Counted from the stretch's first letter, positions 1 to 8,272 are shown. The stretch is 27,806 nt of DNA from JAFGPL01 sp046485045 (GCA_046485045.1 JAWOHT010000058.1:1-27806), one strand, 5' to 3'. The notes: generated by a model not told the origin, from the sequence alone. Numbers and translations are program-made.

Positions 1-63
1 TATGGTTTATTTGTATTTATTTTTTAATTTAGATTTTTTAACCTACGATCTAAACCTCGTGTT

Positions 64-399
64 ATGCCCTACAAAGAAACCAAGGTAGAAAAACTCTATT
101 ATTCCATCGGGGAAGTCGCTAAAATTTTTAATGTAAATACCTCTCTTATCCGTTTTTGGGAAAAGGAGTTTGATGTCATCAAACCAAAAAAGAATAAAAA
201 AGGCAACCGGTTCTTTACCCAGCAGGATATTGATAATTTTCACCTGATTTATCACCTGGTTAAGGAAAAGGGAATGACACTGAATGGGGCCAAGAAGAAA
301 ATTAAAGAGAACAAAGAAGATACCCAGGATAATTTTGAAGTGATTAAATCGCTTAACGAGATCAAGGGCCTCCTGCTTGAGATCAGAGATTCCTTATGA
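64..399 (+). CDS. MerR family transcriptional regulator
   Basis: A 111-residue DNA-binding regulator. Residues 11-55 form the MerR winged helix-turn-helix: YYSIGEVAKIFNV, then SLIRFWEKEF, then the wing ending NRFFTQQDI. The rest is helical (LVKEKGMTLNGAKKKI, then a short C-terminal coiled coil), which fits a dimerisation helix. There is no C-terminal effector domain and no Cys cluster, so neither a metal nor a drug ligand can be assigned. Short MerR proteins of this kind are common in Bacteroidota. Its upstream region is cut by the window edge. The next gene is 79 bp downstream on the same strand, so co-transcription is possible but not shown. Family assignment is firm; the target is unknown. 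Confidence 0.9.
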   Translation: MPYKETKVEKLYYSIGEVAKIFNVNTSLIRFWEKEFDVIKPKKNKKGNRFFTQQDIDNFHLIYHLVKEKGMTLNGAKKKIKENKEDTQDNFEVIKSLNEIKGLLLEIRDSL

Positions 400-478
400 T
401 TTCGGTAAATGATTTTGTTTTAGCATTGCTTTCCTGTTTTTTTGCCTAATAAATTGTTATTAATATATCACCAGACAA

Positions 479-1573
479 ATGAAGCTAAAGGAAATAATAA
501 CTGTACTGGAGACTTACGCCCCTTTGGCCTATCAGGAGACCTATGACAATTCAGGATTGCTGGTTGGCGACCGGGAAGCGGAGGTAAAATCGGCGCTATT
601 GACCATAGATGTTACAGAAGCAGTGGTTGATGAAGCGCTGGATACCGGCACTAATCTTATCATCGCGCATCACCCTCTGATTTTTACAGGAATTAAAAGG
701 TTAACCGGCAATGGTTACACAGAACGTACCATAATTAAGGCGATTAAAAACAATATCTCGATATATGCAGCCCATACCAATTTTGACAACATCAAAGATG
801 GCGTTAATAATGCCATCTGTAATAAACTGGGTCTTGTCAACCGTAAGGTACTGCATCTGTTAAAAGGAAATCTGAAGAAACTTGTTACATTTATTCCGGT
901 TGCCCATGCAGAGCGTGTGATGCATGCTGTTTTCGAAGCCGGGGCCGGGGCCATTGGCGAATACGACCAATGCAGCTTTAACCTTAATGGCACAGGTACC
1001 TTCAGGGGGTCTGAAAATACCAATCCGTTTGCAGGTGAAAAGGGAAAACTCTCTTTCGAAAACGAAACCCGGTTTGAAACAATATTTCCGGCTGTTATAC
1101 AATCAAAGGTAATAAAAGCGCTTATTGAAGCCCATCCGTACGAGGAGGTAGCATACGACATCTATCAGCTTGATAACTTTTTTGAAAAAGCGGGCTCAGG
1201 AATGATCGGTGAAACTCCCGAACCGGTGAGGGGTATCGAATTTCTTAAAAATGTAAAGCAAATATTTGGCGCCGGTATCGTGCGGCATACTGCTGTGGTA
1301 AGTGAAAAAATCAGCAGGGTTGCCGTCTGCGGCGGGTCGGGAAGTTTTCTCATCGAAAGGGCCATTAACGCCGGTGCTGATATTTTTATAACCGGCGAGA
1401 TAAAATACCATGAATTCTTTAATGCCGATAACAAAATTATTCTTGCTGACATAGGACATTTTGAAAGCGAACAGTTTACAAAAGATATTTTTTATGAATT
1501 ACTTATGAAAAATTTCCCTAACTTTGCCGTTCGTTTGTCAAAAGTAAATACAAATCCAATAAATTATTTATAA
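479..1573 (+). CDS. NIF3-like dinuclear metal-centre protein (YqfO type)
   Basis: This 364-residue protein belongs to the NIF3/YbgI/YqfO family, hexameric proteins with a two-metal site whose physiological reaction is still unsettled. The metal ligands are visible: AHHPLIF with H64 and H65, AAHTNFDN with H99 and D103, and GHFESE near the C terminus with H327 and E331. Between the two NIF3 halves, at about residues 133-235, lies the PII/CutA-like insertion typical of the longer YqfO form (VTFIPVAHAERVMHA to HPYEEVAYDIY). The length fits that form. The stop is 3 bp before the next start, so it is almost certainly co-transcribed with the zinc-ribbon coiled-coil gene, a frequent pairing in Bacteroidota. 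Confidence 0.94.
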   Translation: MKLKEIITVLETYAPLAYQETYDNSGLLVGDREAEVKSALLTIDVTEAVVDEALDTGTNLIIAHHPLIFTGIKRLTGNGYTERTIIKAIKNNISIYAAHTNFDNIKDGVNNAICNKLGLVNRKVLHLLKGNLKKLVTFIPVAHAERVMHAVFEAGAGAIGEYDQCSFNLNGTGTFRGSENTNPFAGEKGKLSFENETRFETIFPAVIQSKVIKALIEAHPYEEVAYDIYQLDNFFEKAGSGMIGETPEPVRGIEFLKNVKQIFGAGIVRHTAVVSEKISRVAVCGGSGSFLIERAINAGADIFITGEIKYHEFFNADNKIILADIGHFESEQFTKDIFYELLMKNFPNFAVRLSKVNTNPINYL

Positions 1574-1576
1574 GCA

Positions 1577-2341
1577 ATGGCAGAAGATAAAAATAAGACG
1601 CATGATGTTGTTGAACTATCGGTAGAAGATAAACTCAGGGCGCTATACCGCTTACAAAAGGTTAATTCTGAAATTGATAAGATCAGAACGCTCAGGGGTG
1701 AACTACCTTTGGAAGTTCAGGACCTGGAAGATGAGATTGCCGGCCTAGAGACCCGTATCGAAAAGCTTCAGGAAGAACTGAAAACCATTGACCAGTCTAT
1801 TTCGGCCAAGAAAAACGAGATTCTTAATGCTCAGTCTCTTATCGCCAAATACGATGAACAGCAAAAAAATGTGCGTAATAACCGTGAATTCGATTCATTA
1901 TCAAAAGAAACAGAATTTCAAAAACTTGAAATAGAACTCTGTGAAAAACGTATTCGTGAATTCACAATACAGTCAAAAGATAAATCTGAAATTATTAATG
2001 AATCGAAAAAATCGCTCAACGAACGTTCAAATGATTTGAAGGACAAGCAATCCGAGCTGGATGAGATTGTTACAGAAACCCAGAAGGAAGAGGAAGATAT
2101 GCTGAATGAGCGGAAAGAGATAGAGCAGATGATTGAAGAACGATTGCTCACCGCCTATAAGAAAATCAGGAAAAATGCACGTAACGGGTTGGCCGTTGTA
2201 TCAGTTGAGCGTGATGCCTGCGGGGGATGCTTTAACCAGATTCCACCCCAGAGGCAGCTTGATATACGTTCGCGAAAAAAGATTATCGTATGCGAATACT
2301 GCGGAAGAATTCTTGTAGATGAAGAAATTCTTGAAGGCTAA
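1577..2341 (+). CDS. C4-type zinc-ribbon coiled-coil protein (CT398-like)
   Basis: This protein has 254 residues. Residues about 15-195 are a long charged heptad-type coiled coil (for example VQDLEDEIAGLETRIEKLQ). The C terminus is a four-Cys zinc ribbon: CGGC at 215-218 and CEYC at 239-242, with GRILVDEE after it. This is the architecture of the DUF164/CT398 family, thought to act as an adaptor; its partners are not well established. It follows the NIF3 gene by 3 bp and is followed by a clear Rho-independent terminator at 2375-2408, so NIF3 and this gene form one transcription unit. Family assignment is strong; function is not known. Confidence 0.9.
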   Translation: MAEDKNKTHDVVELSVEDKLRALYRLQKVNSEIDKIRTLRGELPLEVQDLEDEIAGLETRIEKLQEELKTIDQSISAKKNEILNAQSLIAKYDEQQKNVRNNREFDSLSKETEFQKLEIELCEKRIREFTIQSKDKSEIINESKKSLNERSNDLKDKQSELDEIVTETQKEEEDMLNERKEIEQMIEERLLTAYKKIRKNARNGLAVVSVERDACGGCFNQIPPQRQLDIRSRKKIIVCEYCGRILVDEEILEG

Positions 2342-2374
2342 GAAATTACATAAAACTTTTTTTTTAATTAAATG

Positions 2375-2408
2375 GAACTGCCGGTATTCAACAGGCAGTT
2401 CTTTTTTT
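2375..2408 (+). terminator. Rho-independent terminator after the NIF3/zinc-ribbon unit
   Basis: An 8-bp perfect stem, GAACTGCC (2375-2382) with GGCAGTTC (2394-2401), and an 11-nt loop, followed by seven T residues (2402-2408). It lies 33 bp after the zinc-ribbon stop. The chosen ATG of the next gene (2409) touches the T tract. Confidence 0.85.
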
Positions 2409-3890
2409 ATGTGCAGGTTTCAACTTCTGATCGCTATGATGATTCTTGCAATTTTCACCTTCAATACCCAGGCACAGAAACCTGCATATTATTATAACAG
2501 ACAAGCCTTTAACCGCATTCTTTGTATGCAGCACGATGAAGCCCGAAATTTTTTAGACGATGCAAAAACAGCTGACCCTTTAAATATTCATTCATATTAT
2601 TTGGAGAATTACCTCGAATTCCTGAAATGTCTTTCAAGTGGAAGTAAACAACAATATTCTTATTACAAAGAAAACTTTCGCAAAAGGGTTCAATTTATAA
2701 AAATAAACGGGCAGATGTCTGATTCGGCTCTATTGCTGCAGGCAGAAATGCAATTTCATACATTTGTCCTCGCTGCTTTTTCGGGCGAACGACTAAATGC
2801 CTTTAGATATTTTTTTCAATTTAGCGAACAGGTTGAATCCCTGATCTTATCTGCAGAAAAATTAAAAAAAGTTAATCTTTTAAAGGGGTTGTGCCTGATC
2901 ATTATGTCATCGGTACCGGATGAATACCAGTGGGCCTTATCGTATGTGGGACTTCAGGGCGACCTGGACTCAGGTCTCAAAATGGTTGAGAAGTATCAGA
3001 ATTATTGCAAAAATAAACCGGATGAATTCCTTGAATCATTGATGATCCTGACGCTTGCAAGGCATGTTTTTGAGAGAGACTTCAAAAAAAATTATTCAAT
3101 ACTGTCTGCGATGCCAAAAGTACACCTTCAGAATCCGCTTTTCAGGTTTGCTTATGTGCTTACTGCTTCGCGTGCCGCACAGAATGATGAAGTTATAAAC
3201 GTACTGAGGAATCACCCACAGCAGAAAAGCGAGCTTCGCGTATGTTATTTCGATTACCTTTTGGGTGAAGCGATGCTGAACAGGCTTGATAGAAATGCAG
3301 ATGAACCTTTGAAACGGTTCATTGGATGTGGCACGAACGGTGCCTATATTGTACCGGCATATAAAAAGCTGGCATGGATCGCATTAATCAATAAAGATAC
3401 AGTAGCTTATACCAGGTATAGGAATAAAATACTGCAAGCTGATAACCTTACTACCGAAGCCGGCCTACAGGCTAAAAACGAGTTTCAGGAACAGGAGATA
3501 CCAAATGTAAACCTTATTAAAGCCCGGCTGCTTTTTGACGGCGGGTATTATTCATCTGCCAGAAACATACTGTTGCAAAAAGAGGTACGTGAAAGCCTTA
3601 AGAATGTTTATCAGCAAACAGAGTATGCCTATCGTCTGGCCCGCATTTATCACCTTACAGGAGAACACGACAAGGCAATTAAACTTTATAAACTCACCTG
3701 CGAAAACGGATGGGAATACCCCATGTATTATGCAGCATATGCAGCGCTGCAACTGGGTTATATCTTCGAAAATTCTGGAGACCTTGAGAATGCTGCATTT
3801 TATTTCAACCGTGCCTTGCAATCGAAGAATATTTCATACGGTCAGCGCATCAGATATGAAGCAAAAAACGGTTTGAAACGTCTCAAATGA
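2409..3890 (+). CDS. Exported helical-repeat (TPR-like) protein
   Basis: A secreted or periplasmic protein of 493 residues without a recognised enzymatic domain. I chose the ATG at 2409 because the frame upstream of it runs through a terminator and overlaps the previous gene, and because 2409 gives a proper signal peptide (MCRFQLLIAMMILAIFTFNT, then AQ, cleaved near QAQ). The body is helical, with TPR-like pairs most evident in the last 170 residues (YRLARIYHLTGEHDKAIKLY; AALQLGYIFENSGDLENAAF). Such exported TPR proteins usually act as scaffolds. The T tract of the terminator abuts the start codon, so its promoter or leader arrangement is unusual. It converges with the CapA-like gene. A later start (2439 or 2442) would give a poorer signal peptide. 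Confidence 0.8.
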   Translation: MCRFQLLIAMMILAIFTFNTQAQKPAYYYNRQAFNRILCMQHDEARNFLDDAKTADPLNIHSYYLENYLEFLKCLSSGSKQQYSYYKENFRKRVQFIKINGQMSDSALLLQAEMQFHTFVLAAFSGERLNAFRYFFQFSEQVESLILSAEKLKKVNLLKGLCLIIMSSVPDEYQWALSYVGLQGDLDSGLKMVEKYQNYCKNKPDEFLESLMILTLARHVFERDFKKNYSILSAMPKVHLQNPLFRFAYVLTASRAAQNDEVINVLRNHPQQKSELRVCYFDYLLGEAMLNRLDRNADEPLKRFIGCGTNGAYIVPAYKKLAWIALINKDTVAYTRYRNKILQADNLTTEAGLQAKNEFQEQEIPNVNLIKARLLFDGGYYSSARNILLQKEVRESLKNVYQQTEYAYRLARIYHLTGEHDKAIKLYKLTCENGWEYPMYYAAYAALQLGYIFENSGDLENAAFYFNRALQSKNISYGQRIRYEAKNGLKRLK

Positions 3891-3923
3891 ATACAAAACA
3901 AAATCAATCTTAAATAAGCAATA

Positions 3924-5066
3924 CTATTCGGCAGGAAGCAGGTAATCTGAGTAAAACCTGTTTTCGGGTATGCTTAAGAGATGTTGCCTTGTATCGTTGT
4001 AAAACTGGCTGATCTTATACCTGTCATGGTCGGAAAATTTAAAAAAATCGATATTGCCATTGTAAAGGTCTGCCGGAAGTATAAAAAATGTTGACTTTTG
4101 GTTCTTATCTTGCCGGTAAACCCAGACCGGCATATAATTATACCCTGCAACAGATGTATAACCATTGGTTTTCATCAGGTTAACCTCAAAGATGATGCCC
4201 CCGTCTTTATATTGTGCCCTTTGGTTTGAGACAAAATTACCCAGTGAATAAACAATAATATTGAACTTTGCTGAATCGCTTTTATCGGGGAAATAAAGTT
4301 TTACCGGTTGCACAACATGCGGATGTGAGCCTATAACTGCATCGGCCCCTTTTCTTATCATAAATTCAGCAAGTCGTTGTTGCTCCCTGTTTTCATTTCT
4401 TTCGTATTCTGTTCCCCAGTGAATGGTCACAAAAATAAAATCCGGGTTCGCAAGCCTTGCTTTTTCAAGGTCAGCCCTTATCATGGCAGTGTCAATTCTG
4501 TTGACTATTGAAGGTGGTGCGATCGTAATGCCATTGGTTCCATATGTATAGTTAAGAATTGCCAGCAGCATGTTGTTTTTTTCAATCAAAAGCGGATAAT
4601 CGCTATTTCGTGCGTCTTCATTTTTAAAGGTACCGGTATAAATAATCTTTAATGAATCTAAAACCTCTATGGTACGGGCAAATCCTTTGGTGCCCCTGTC
4701 GAGCGAGTGGTTATTTGCAGTTACCAAAACATTAAACCCTGCTTTATTGGCTTCCAATGCAAGGTTGTCGGGACTTGAAAACTGCGGGTAACCTTTATAG
4801 GGAGGGCCGGCAAGAGTTACTTCAAGGTTTGCTATTGCAATGTCAACACTTTTAAGATAGGGTTTTACATACCTGAAAGTAGGTTCGTAATCGTATTCAC
4901 CTGTGGAATCAACAAAAGCGCCTGTAATCTGGCCGTCATGGCCCATAATATCACCGGCAAATGCTATTTTAAGAAAAGAAGTATCGCTGAATTGCGCGAC
5001 AATGGTGCCTGTAACTCCAATTATCAACCATAGAAACAGCGTTATGCGATTTATTATGCAGTTCAT
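3924..5066 (-). CDS. Exported CapA/PgsA-type metallophosphoesterase-like protein
   Basis: A 380-residue protein of the PGA_cap (CapA) family, a calcineurin-like fold first named from poly-gamma-glutamate capsule synthesis but found in many genomes without that capsule. Residues 1-25 are a signal peptide (LFLWLIIGVTGTIVAQ). Family motifs occur in order: FAGDIMG (D39), ANLEVTLAG (E82), ANNHSLDRG (N118-H120), TIHWGTEYE (H216), GSHPHVVQPV (H248, H250) and VYSLGNFVSNQ (275-282). It is the last gene of the run from lemA, 27 bp after the glycine-rich TPM gene. No pgsB/pgsC-type ligase or membrane gene is nearby, so a role in capsule synthesis is doubtful; an exported metal-dependent phosphoesterase or amidase-like activity is equally possible. 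Confidence 0.9.
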   Translation of the reverse strand: MNCIINRITLFLWLIIGVTGTIVAQFSDTSFLKIAFAGDIMGHDGQITGAFVDSTGEYDYEPTFRYVKPYLKSVDIAIANLEVTLAGPPYKGYPQFSSPDNLALEANKAGFNVLVTANNHSLDRGTKGFARTIEVLDSLKIIYTGTFKNEDARNSDYPLLIEKNNMLLAILNYTYGTNGITIAPPSIVNRIDTAMIRADLEKARLANPDFIFVTIHWGTEYERNENREQQRLAEFMIRKGADAVIGSHPHVVQPVKLYFPDKSDSAKFNIIVYSLGNFVSNQRAQYKDGGIIFEVNLMKTNGYTSVAGYNYMPVWVYRQDKNQKSTFFILPADLYNGNIDFFKFSDHDRYKISQFYNDTRQHLLSIPENRFYSDYLLPAE

Positions 5067-5093
5067 TTAGATTGTAAATGTTAAATTTTACGA

Positions 5094-5879
5094 TTACCAG
5101 CTGCCTCCGGCCCCGCCTCCGCCAAAGCTACCTCCACCGAAACCGCCAAAACTTCCCCCGCCCGATGAGAAGTTTCCAAAGCTTCCGCTTTGCGAGCCAC
5201 GTGAACTGCCCAACATGCTCATTGCCGCCCAGAAAGGAATACTGTGGCCGATGGAATATTGTCTTGCGCTACGGATCTTCCCGATAATAGAAAACAAAAT
5301 TATTAAGAAAAATATAACGAGAGGACCAATCACCTCACCGGGGTTGTTCGCCCGTTTGTTATATTCTTCTGCGGTGAATTCTCCCCTGGTAAGCGAAATA
5401 AGGGTGCTTACAGCTTTATCTATTCCATTATAATAATGGCCGGTTTTAAAACTGGGTATAATCTCGTTTTCAACAATTCGTTTGGCAATGGCGTCGGGCA
5501 CTGCACCTTCAAGACCGTAGCCGGGGGCTATAAAAACCTCTCCTTTAAGGGTTGAAGTTTTAGGTTTAATTAAAATAAGTATCCCATTATTTTTACCTTT
5601 TTGTCCTATCCCCCACTCGCGGCCTAATTTAAAGGCATAATCGGCTTTGTCGTATCCTAAAAGGTCATCAACAATTACAATGGCTATCTGGGTGGAGGTT
5701 TCTCGGTCAAATTCAACCAGTTTTTGCTCAAGCCGGGCTATTTCGGCGTTACTGAGAAATCCGGTATAGTCATTAACCAGCCTGGGCGGCACAGGTCTTT
5801 TGGGAAAATCATTAGCATAACCAATAAGCGAAATAATTGCAAACAGAAGTATGAATATGCTTTTAATTTTATAAATCAT
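5094..5879 (-). CDS. TPM domain protein with glycine-rich tail (YgcG-like)
   Basis: This protein has 261 residues. Residues 1-23 are a signal peptide ending at about YAND. The TPM domain spans about 35-165 (NDYTGFLSNAEIARLEQKL, TQIAIVIVDDL, REWGIGQKGKNNGILILI, IAPGYGLEGAVPD). A membrane helix sits at about 183-200 (VIGPLVIFFLIILFSIIG), and a serine/glycine-rich tail follows from 225 to the end, finishing GGSW. This is the usual YgcG layout. TPM proteins have been linked to photosystem II repair in plants and to membrane-protein quality control in bacteria; a phosphatase activity has been claimed for the plant one. It is 3 bp from the upstream TPM gene and in the lemA run, a widely conserved association. 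Confidence 0.92.
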   Translation of the reverse strand: MIYKIKSIFILLFAIISLIGYANDFPKRPVPPRLVNDYTGFLSNAEIARLEQKLVEFDRETSTQIAIVIVDDLLGYDKADYAFKLGREWGIGQKGKNNGILILIKPKTSTLKGEVFIAPGYGLEGAVPDAIAKRIVENEIIPSFKTGHYYNGIDKAVSTLISLTRGEFTAEEYNKRANNPGEVIGPLVIFFLIILFSIIGKIRSARQYSIGHSIPFWAAMSMLGSSRGSQSGSFGNFSSGGGSFGGFGGGSFGGGGAGGSW

Positions 5880-5882
5880 TTT

Positions 5883-6329
5883 TTATTTATTACCGTAAGA
5901 AATTTCGTCAGACAATTCATTTACATCATCTTTCTGATAGGGAAAATGTTGTTTCAACTGCATACCTGCCATTTGAATTCCTTTGGCCAGGCCCTCTGCA
6001 AACCGGTTCTGGCTGAAATACTCTTCAAGTGTTCTTTTTATCTGGTCCCAGAAATCAGCAGGCACAACAGCATTAATGCCCGAATCGCCGAGAATGGCAA
6101 ATTTTCTGTCTTCGAGCGCAAGATAAAACAACACCCCGTTTCTTTGCTTGGTTTTGTACATACCAAGTTTTTCAAACATATATGCAGCACGGTCCAATAC
6201 ATCTGTTTTACAATCAGCTTCAAGGTGCATTCGTATCTCACCCGAAGTGTTCATTTCAGCTTCCCTGATGGCGCTGAGGATTTTTTCTTTGTCCTCTGTA
6301 TTGAAAAAACTGGCCGGGTTCATTGGCAT
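5883..6329 (-). CDS. Short TPM domain protein
   Basis: A 148-residue second TPM-family protein without signal peptide, membrane helix or glycine tail. Recognisable parts: FFNTEDKEKILSAIREAE, SGEIRMHLEADC, AAYMFEKLGMYKTKQRNGVL and the central FAILGDSGINAVVP, then a C-terminal helix. It lies 4 bp after lemA and 3 bp before the longer TPM gene, so the three are very probably translated from one mRNA. The lemA/short TPM/long TPM order is common in Bacteroidota. The start could also be the third codon (MNPASFF). The predicted location is cytoplasmic face or peripheral; its function is unknown. Confidence 0.9.
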   Translation of the reverse strand: MPMNPASFFNTEDKEKILSAIREAEMNTSGEIRMHLEADCKTDVLDRAAYMFEKLGMYKTKQRNGVLFYLALEDRKFAILGDSGINAVVPADFWDQIKRTLEEYFSQNRFAEGLAKGIQMAGMQLKQHFPYQKDDVNELSDEISYGNK

Positions 6330-6333
6330 TGTT

Positions 6334-6942
6334 TTAAAATTGAACAGTTGGGGCAGTTTCGGCGCCTAGTTGTGATTTAAAAGGCTCCTTACGCTGAAAC
6401 TCTCCTCCTGTAACATTAAGTGCAAATTTTCGCAGCAGCCCCCTGATGTGCGTGTTGAACTTCTGCACACTGGCATTGTAATCGTTTCTCGCTACATTAA
6501 TCCTGTTCTCGGTTCCTTCAAGCTGGGCCTGCAGCTCAAGAAAGTTTTGGTTTGCTTTAAGGTCGGGGTATCTTTCAACTACTACCAGAAGCCTTGAAAG
6601 AGCTGAAGAAATACCATCTTGCGCTGCCTGAAACTTTTGAATGGCCGCTGCATCAATATTTTTTGGGTCAACTGTAACCTGTGTTGCTTTCGACCGTGCT
6701 TCAATTACCTGGGTAAAAGTTTCCTGCTCGTGTTCGGCATAGCCTTTAACGGTATTTACAAGATTGGGGATAAGGTCTGACCTGCGCTGATAAGATGATT
6801 CAACATTTGCCCATTTGGCAATTACATCCTCTTCGAAAGCAACTGCCTTGTCGTAGGTGCCGACAAAAAACCTGAAAAAAACGATTCCAAGAAATACAAC
6901 AATTGCAACGATAATAATAATGTTGCGTGTCTTTGAGTTCAT
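6334..6942 (-). CDS. lemA: LemA family membrane-anchored protein
   Basis: A 202-residue LemA protein. An N-terminal signal anchor (residues about 6-25, IIIIVAIVVFLGIVFFRFF) is followed by the helical LemA domain: YDKAVAFEEDVIAKWANVES, QRRSDLIPNLVNTVKGYAEH, LLVVVERYPDLKANQNFLEL, RINVARNDYNASVQKFN. I chose the start at 6942 (MNSKTRN) over the in-frame ATG at 6978 because the extra 12 residues are not like the family and precede the anchor. It heads the minus-strand run lemA - TPM - TPM - CapA, with gaps of 4, 3 and 27 bp. LemA proteins have no proven biochemical role; the surface-exposed helical bundle suggests a scaffold for the TPM partners. Confidence 0.93.
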   Translation of the reverse strand: MNSKTRNIIIIVAIVVFLGIVFFRFFVGTYDKAVAFEEDVIAKWANVESSYQRRSDLIPNLVNTVKGYAEHEQETFTQVIEARSKATQVTVDPKNIDAAAIQKFQAAQDGISSALSRLLVVVERYPDLKANQNFLELQAQLEGTENRINVARNDYNASVQKFNTHIRGLLRKFALNVTGGEFQRKEPFKSQLGAETAPTVQF

Positions 6943-7103
6943 ATTATTAAAATTTGGTTTGATAAAATAACTTTTCAATATTGTTTTCGTAGTATTGATA
7001 ATTGCTGCAAGTTACAAATCTTAATACAAATAAGCAATGTACATCGTGTATGAAAAAATTTGGCATAATTTTAGTAAATGTGAATTGAATAAACAATGAT
7101 GAT

Positions 7104-7544
7104 ATGAAACGGTTCAACGTCTTAATTCTTTTTTTTATAATTATCGTACTATTTGCCAATTCGTGTGAGGTTATTGACGACCTTACCTCTGGCGATGACA
7201 GCATTGCAAAACTCGAAGGACAATGGAAATGTGATGAGAACAGCGAGAAGTTCAAAAAATCTACATTGGATATGTATTATGTTTACATATCACCTCACCC
7301 GGGAGATTCTACAAAGGTAATCATATCAAATTTTTACCAGTTGGGAGATGAAGTTGAAGCAACCGCCCGTTTAAGCGGACAGACATTGACACTTTCAAAC
7401 CAGTCTTTGCAGGGAGGTTTTACCATTTTATCGGGTAGCGGTACAATCTCTTCAGGCTTTAAGAAGATTACCTGGTCGTACAAGATAGACGATGGCAGCG
7501 GCGATGTTGACAATGCCACTGCCACATATACCAAAATATACTAA
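7104..7544 (+). CDS. Small lipoprotein, lipocalin-like
   Basis: A 146-residue putative lipoprotein. Residues 1-20 form a type II signal peptide with a lipobox at LFANSC (lipidated Cys 21). The mature part is short and beta-rich and begins with KLEGQWKCDENS, the LxGxW opening seen in small lipocalin-like domains. The rest alternates strands (YVYISPHPGD, ATARLSGQTLTLS, SGSGTISSGFKKITWSYKI). No enzymatic motif is visible. It is divergent from lemA and convergent with the acyltransferase gene, so it is probably monocistronic. The exact family is not recognised; the lipoprotein call is secure. Confidence 0.78.
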   Translation: MKRFNVLILFFIIIVLFANSCEVIDDLTSGDDSIAKLEGQWKCDENSEKFKKSTLDMYYVYISPHPGDSTKVIISNFYQLGDEVEATARLSGQTLTLSNQSLQGGFTILSGSGTISSGFKKITWSYKIDDGSGDVDNATATYTKIY

Positions 7545-7550
7545 GAAACC

Positions 7551-7564
7551 AATACGATCGTATT
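7551..7564. repeat. 14-bp perfect palindrome between convergent genes
   Basis: AATACGATCGTATT reads the same on both strands and fills the gap between the stop of the lipoprotein gene and the stop of the acyltransferase gene. It could fold as a 5-bp stem with a GATC loop and act as a weak two-way terminator, but the T tract on each side is only two to four bases. Confidence 0.4.
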
Positions 7565-8197
7565 TTACGAAAGAATCTTTTCGGCATTTGAATATATAGA
7601 ATAATCTTCAGAAACGAACTGGTGGTTTTCAGGATATTTCATCTTCCATATCTGCTCATGTTTTGGTATGTCGCAGACCGCCGGAAGCGTAAACGCCCCG
7701 AAATACATGGCCGGAGTGGCCAGTGGGTCGCAGAAATAATGAAACCTGGTGAAATACCTTAACAATGAAGGTTCAACAAGTATTACCCACCTGTCTAAAC
7801 CCAACGATTTACTATTCTGATAAATAGTCCTGAACAATCCTCTTATTACATGGTTACGGTTTTTTTGTGATGTAACAATAAACCTTGAAAGCTCAGCACT
7901 CTTTTGAATATTGGGAATTTTTCCTTTAAAAGCCGGGTGAGAGGTATAAGGCAGCCTTGCATAATCCTGTGCCCTTAAAATACGCATTAAACCAACAATT
8001 TTAAAATCCTCATCCATTGCCATATAATGCAATGCCTTTTCATCGTATTCATCTGTTTCTTCACCCAACGGATAACCTGATGGGTTTAGCCACCGTTTTT
8101 CCTCACAATAAACCTTGTACCTAATGTTGTAACAGCTCTTCAATTCTTTTTCGGTTTCCACCGGTTTGAAATAAAGCGTGAAATTCTGAGAGTTCAT
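7565..8197 (-). CDS. LuxI-like / FeeM-like acyltransferase (putative autoinducer or N-acyl amino acid synthase)
   Basis: A 210-residue protein of the GNAT acyl-transfer superfamily. Seen in the sequence: R26, Y30 and W36 (YNIRYKVYCEEKRW), D49 and D52 (ETDEYDEKALHYM), R72 (VGLMRILRAQ), and E102 and R105 (SAELSRFIV). The order and spacing match the conserved residues of acyl-homoserine-lactone synthases as known from EsaI/LuxI (R, aromatic, W, D, D, R, E, R), with spacing differences of at most one residue. Related families with the same pattern are FeeM-type N-acyl amino acid synthases and the acyltransferases of PEP-CTERM/exosortase loci, so the product could be a signal molecule or an acylated amino acid. 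No LuxR-type regulator, acyl-ACP gene or exosortase gene is in the window. It is monocistronic: convergent with the lipoprotein and divergent from the transporter. Confidence 0.7.
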   Translation of the reverse strand: MNSQNFTLYFKPVETEKELKSCYNIRYKVYCEEKRWLNPSGYPLGEETDEYDEKALHYMAMDEDFKIVGLMRILRAQDYARLPYTSHPAFKGKIPNIQKSAELSRFIVTSQKNRNHVIRGLFRTIYQNSKSLGLDRWVILVEPSLLRYFTRFHYFCDPLATPAMYFGAFTLPAVCDIPKHEQIWKMKYPENHQFVSEDYSIYSNAEKILS

Positions 8198-8272
8198 TTT
8201 GTATTGTTTTATTGATATTATTAATTCATAGAAAGTTAGACATTATCTAAAAGAGTGTTACAAAACAAGCGA

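Noticed and set aside
2319..2408. Upstream in-frame start for the exported repeat protein
   Set aside because: It would overlap the zinc-ribbon gene and translate through an intrinsic terminator, and the added residues would spoil the signal peptide.
5724..6380. A 218-codon open frame on the plus strand
   Set aside because: It is antisense to the two TPM genes, whose frames carry clear family motifs; the translated product has no recognisable pattern.
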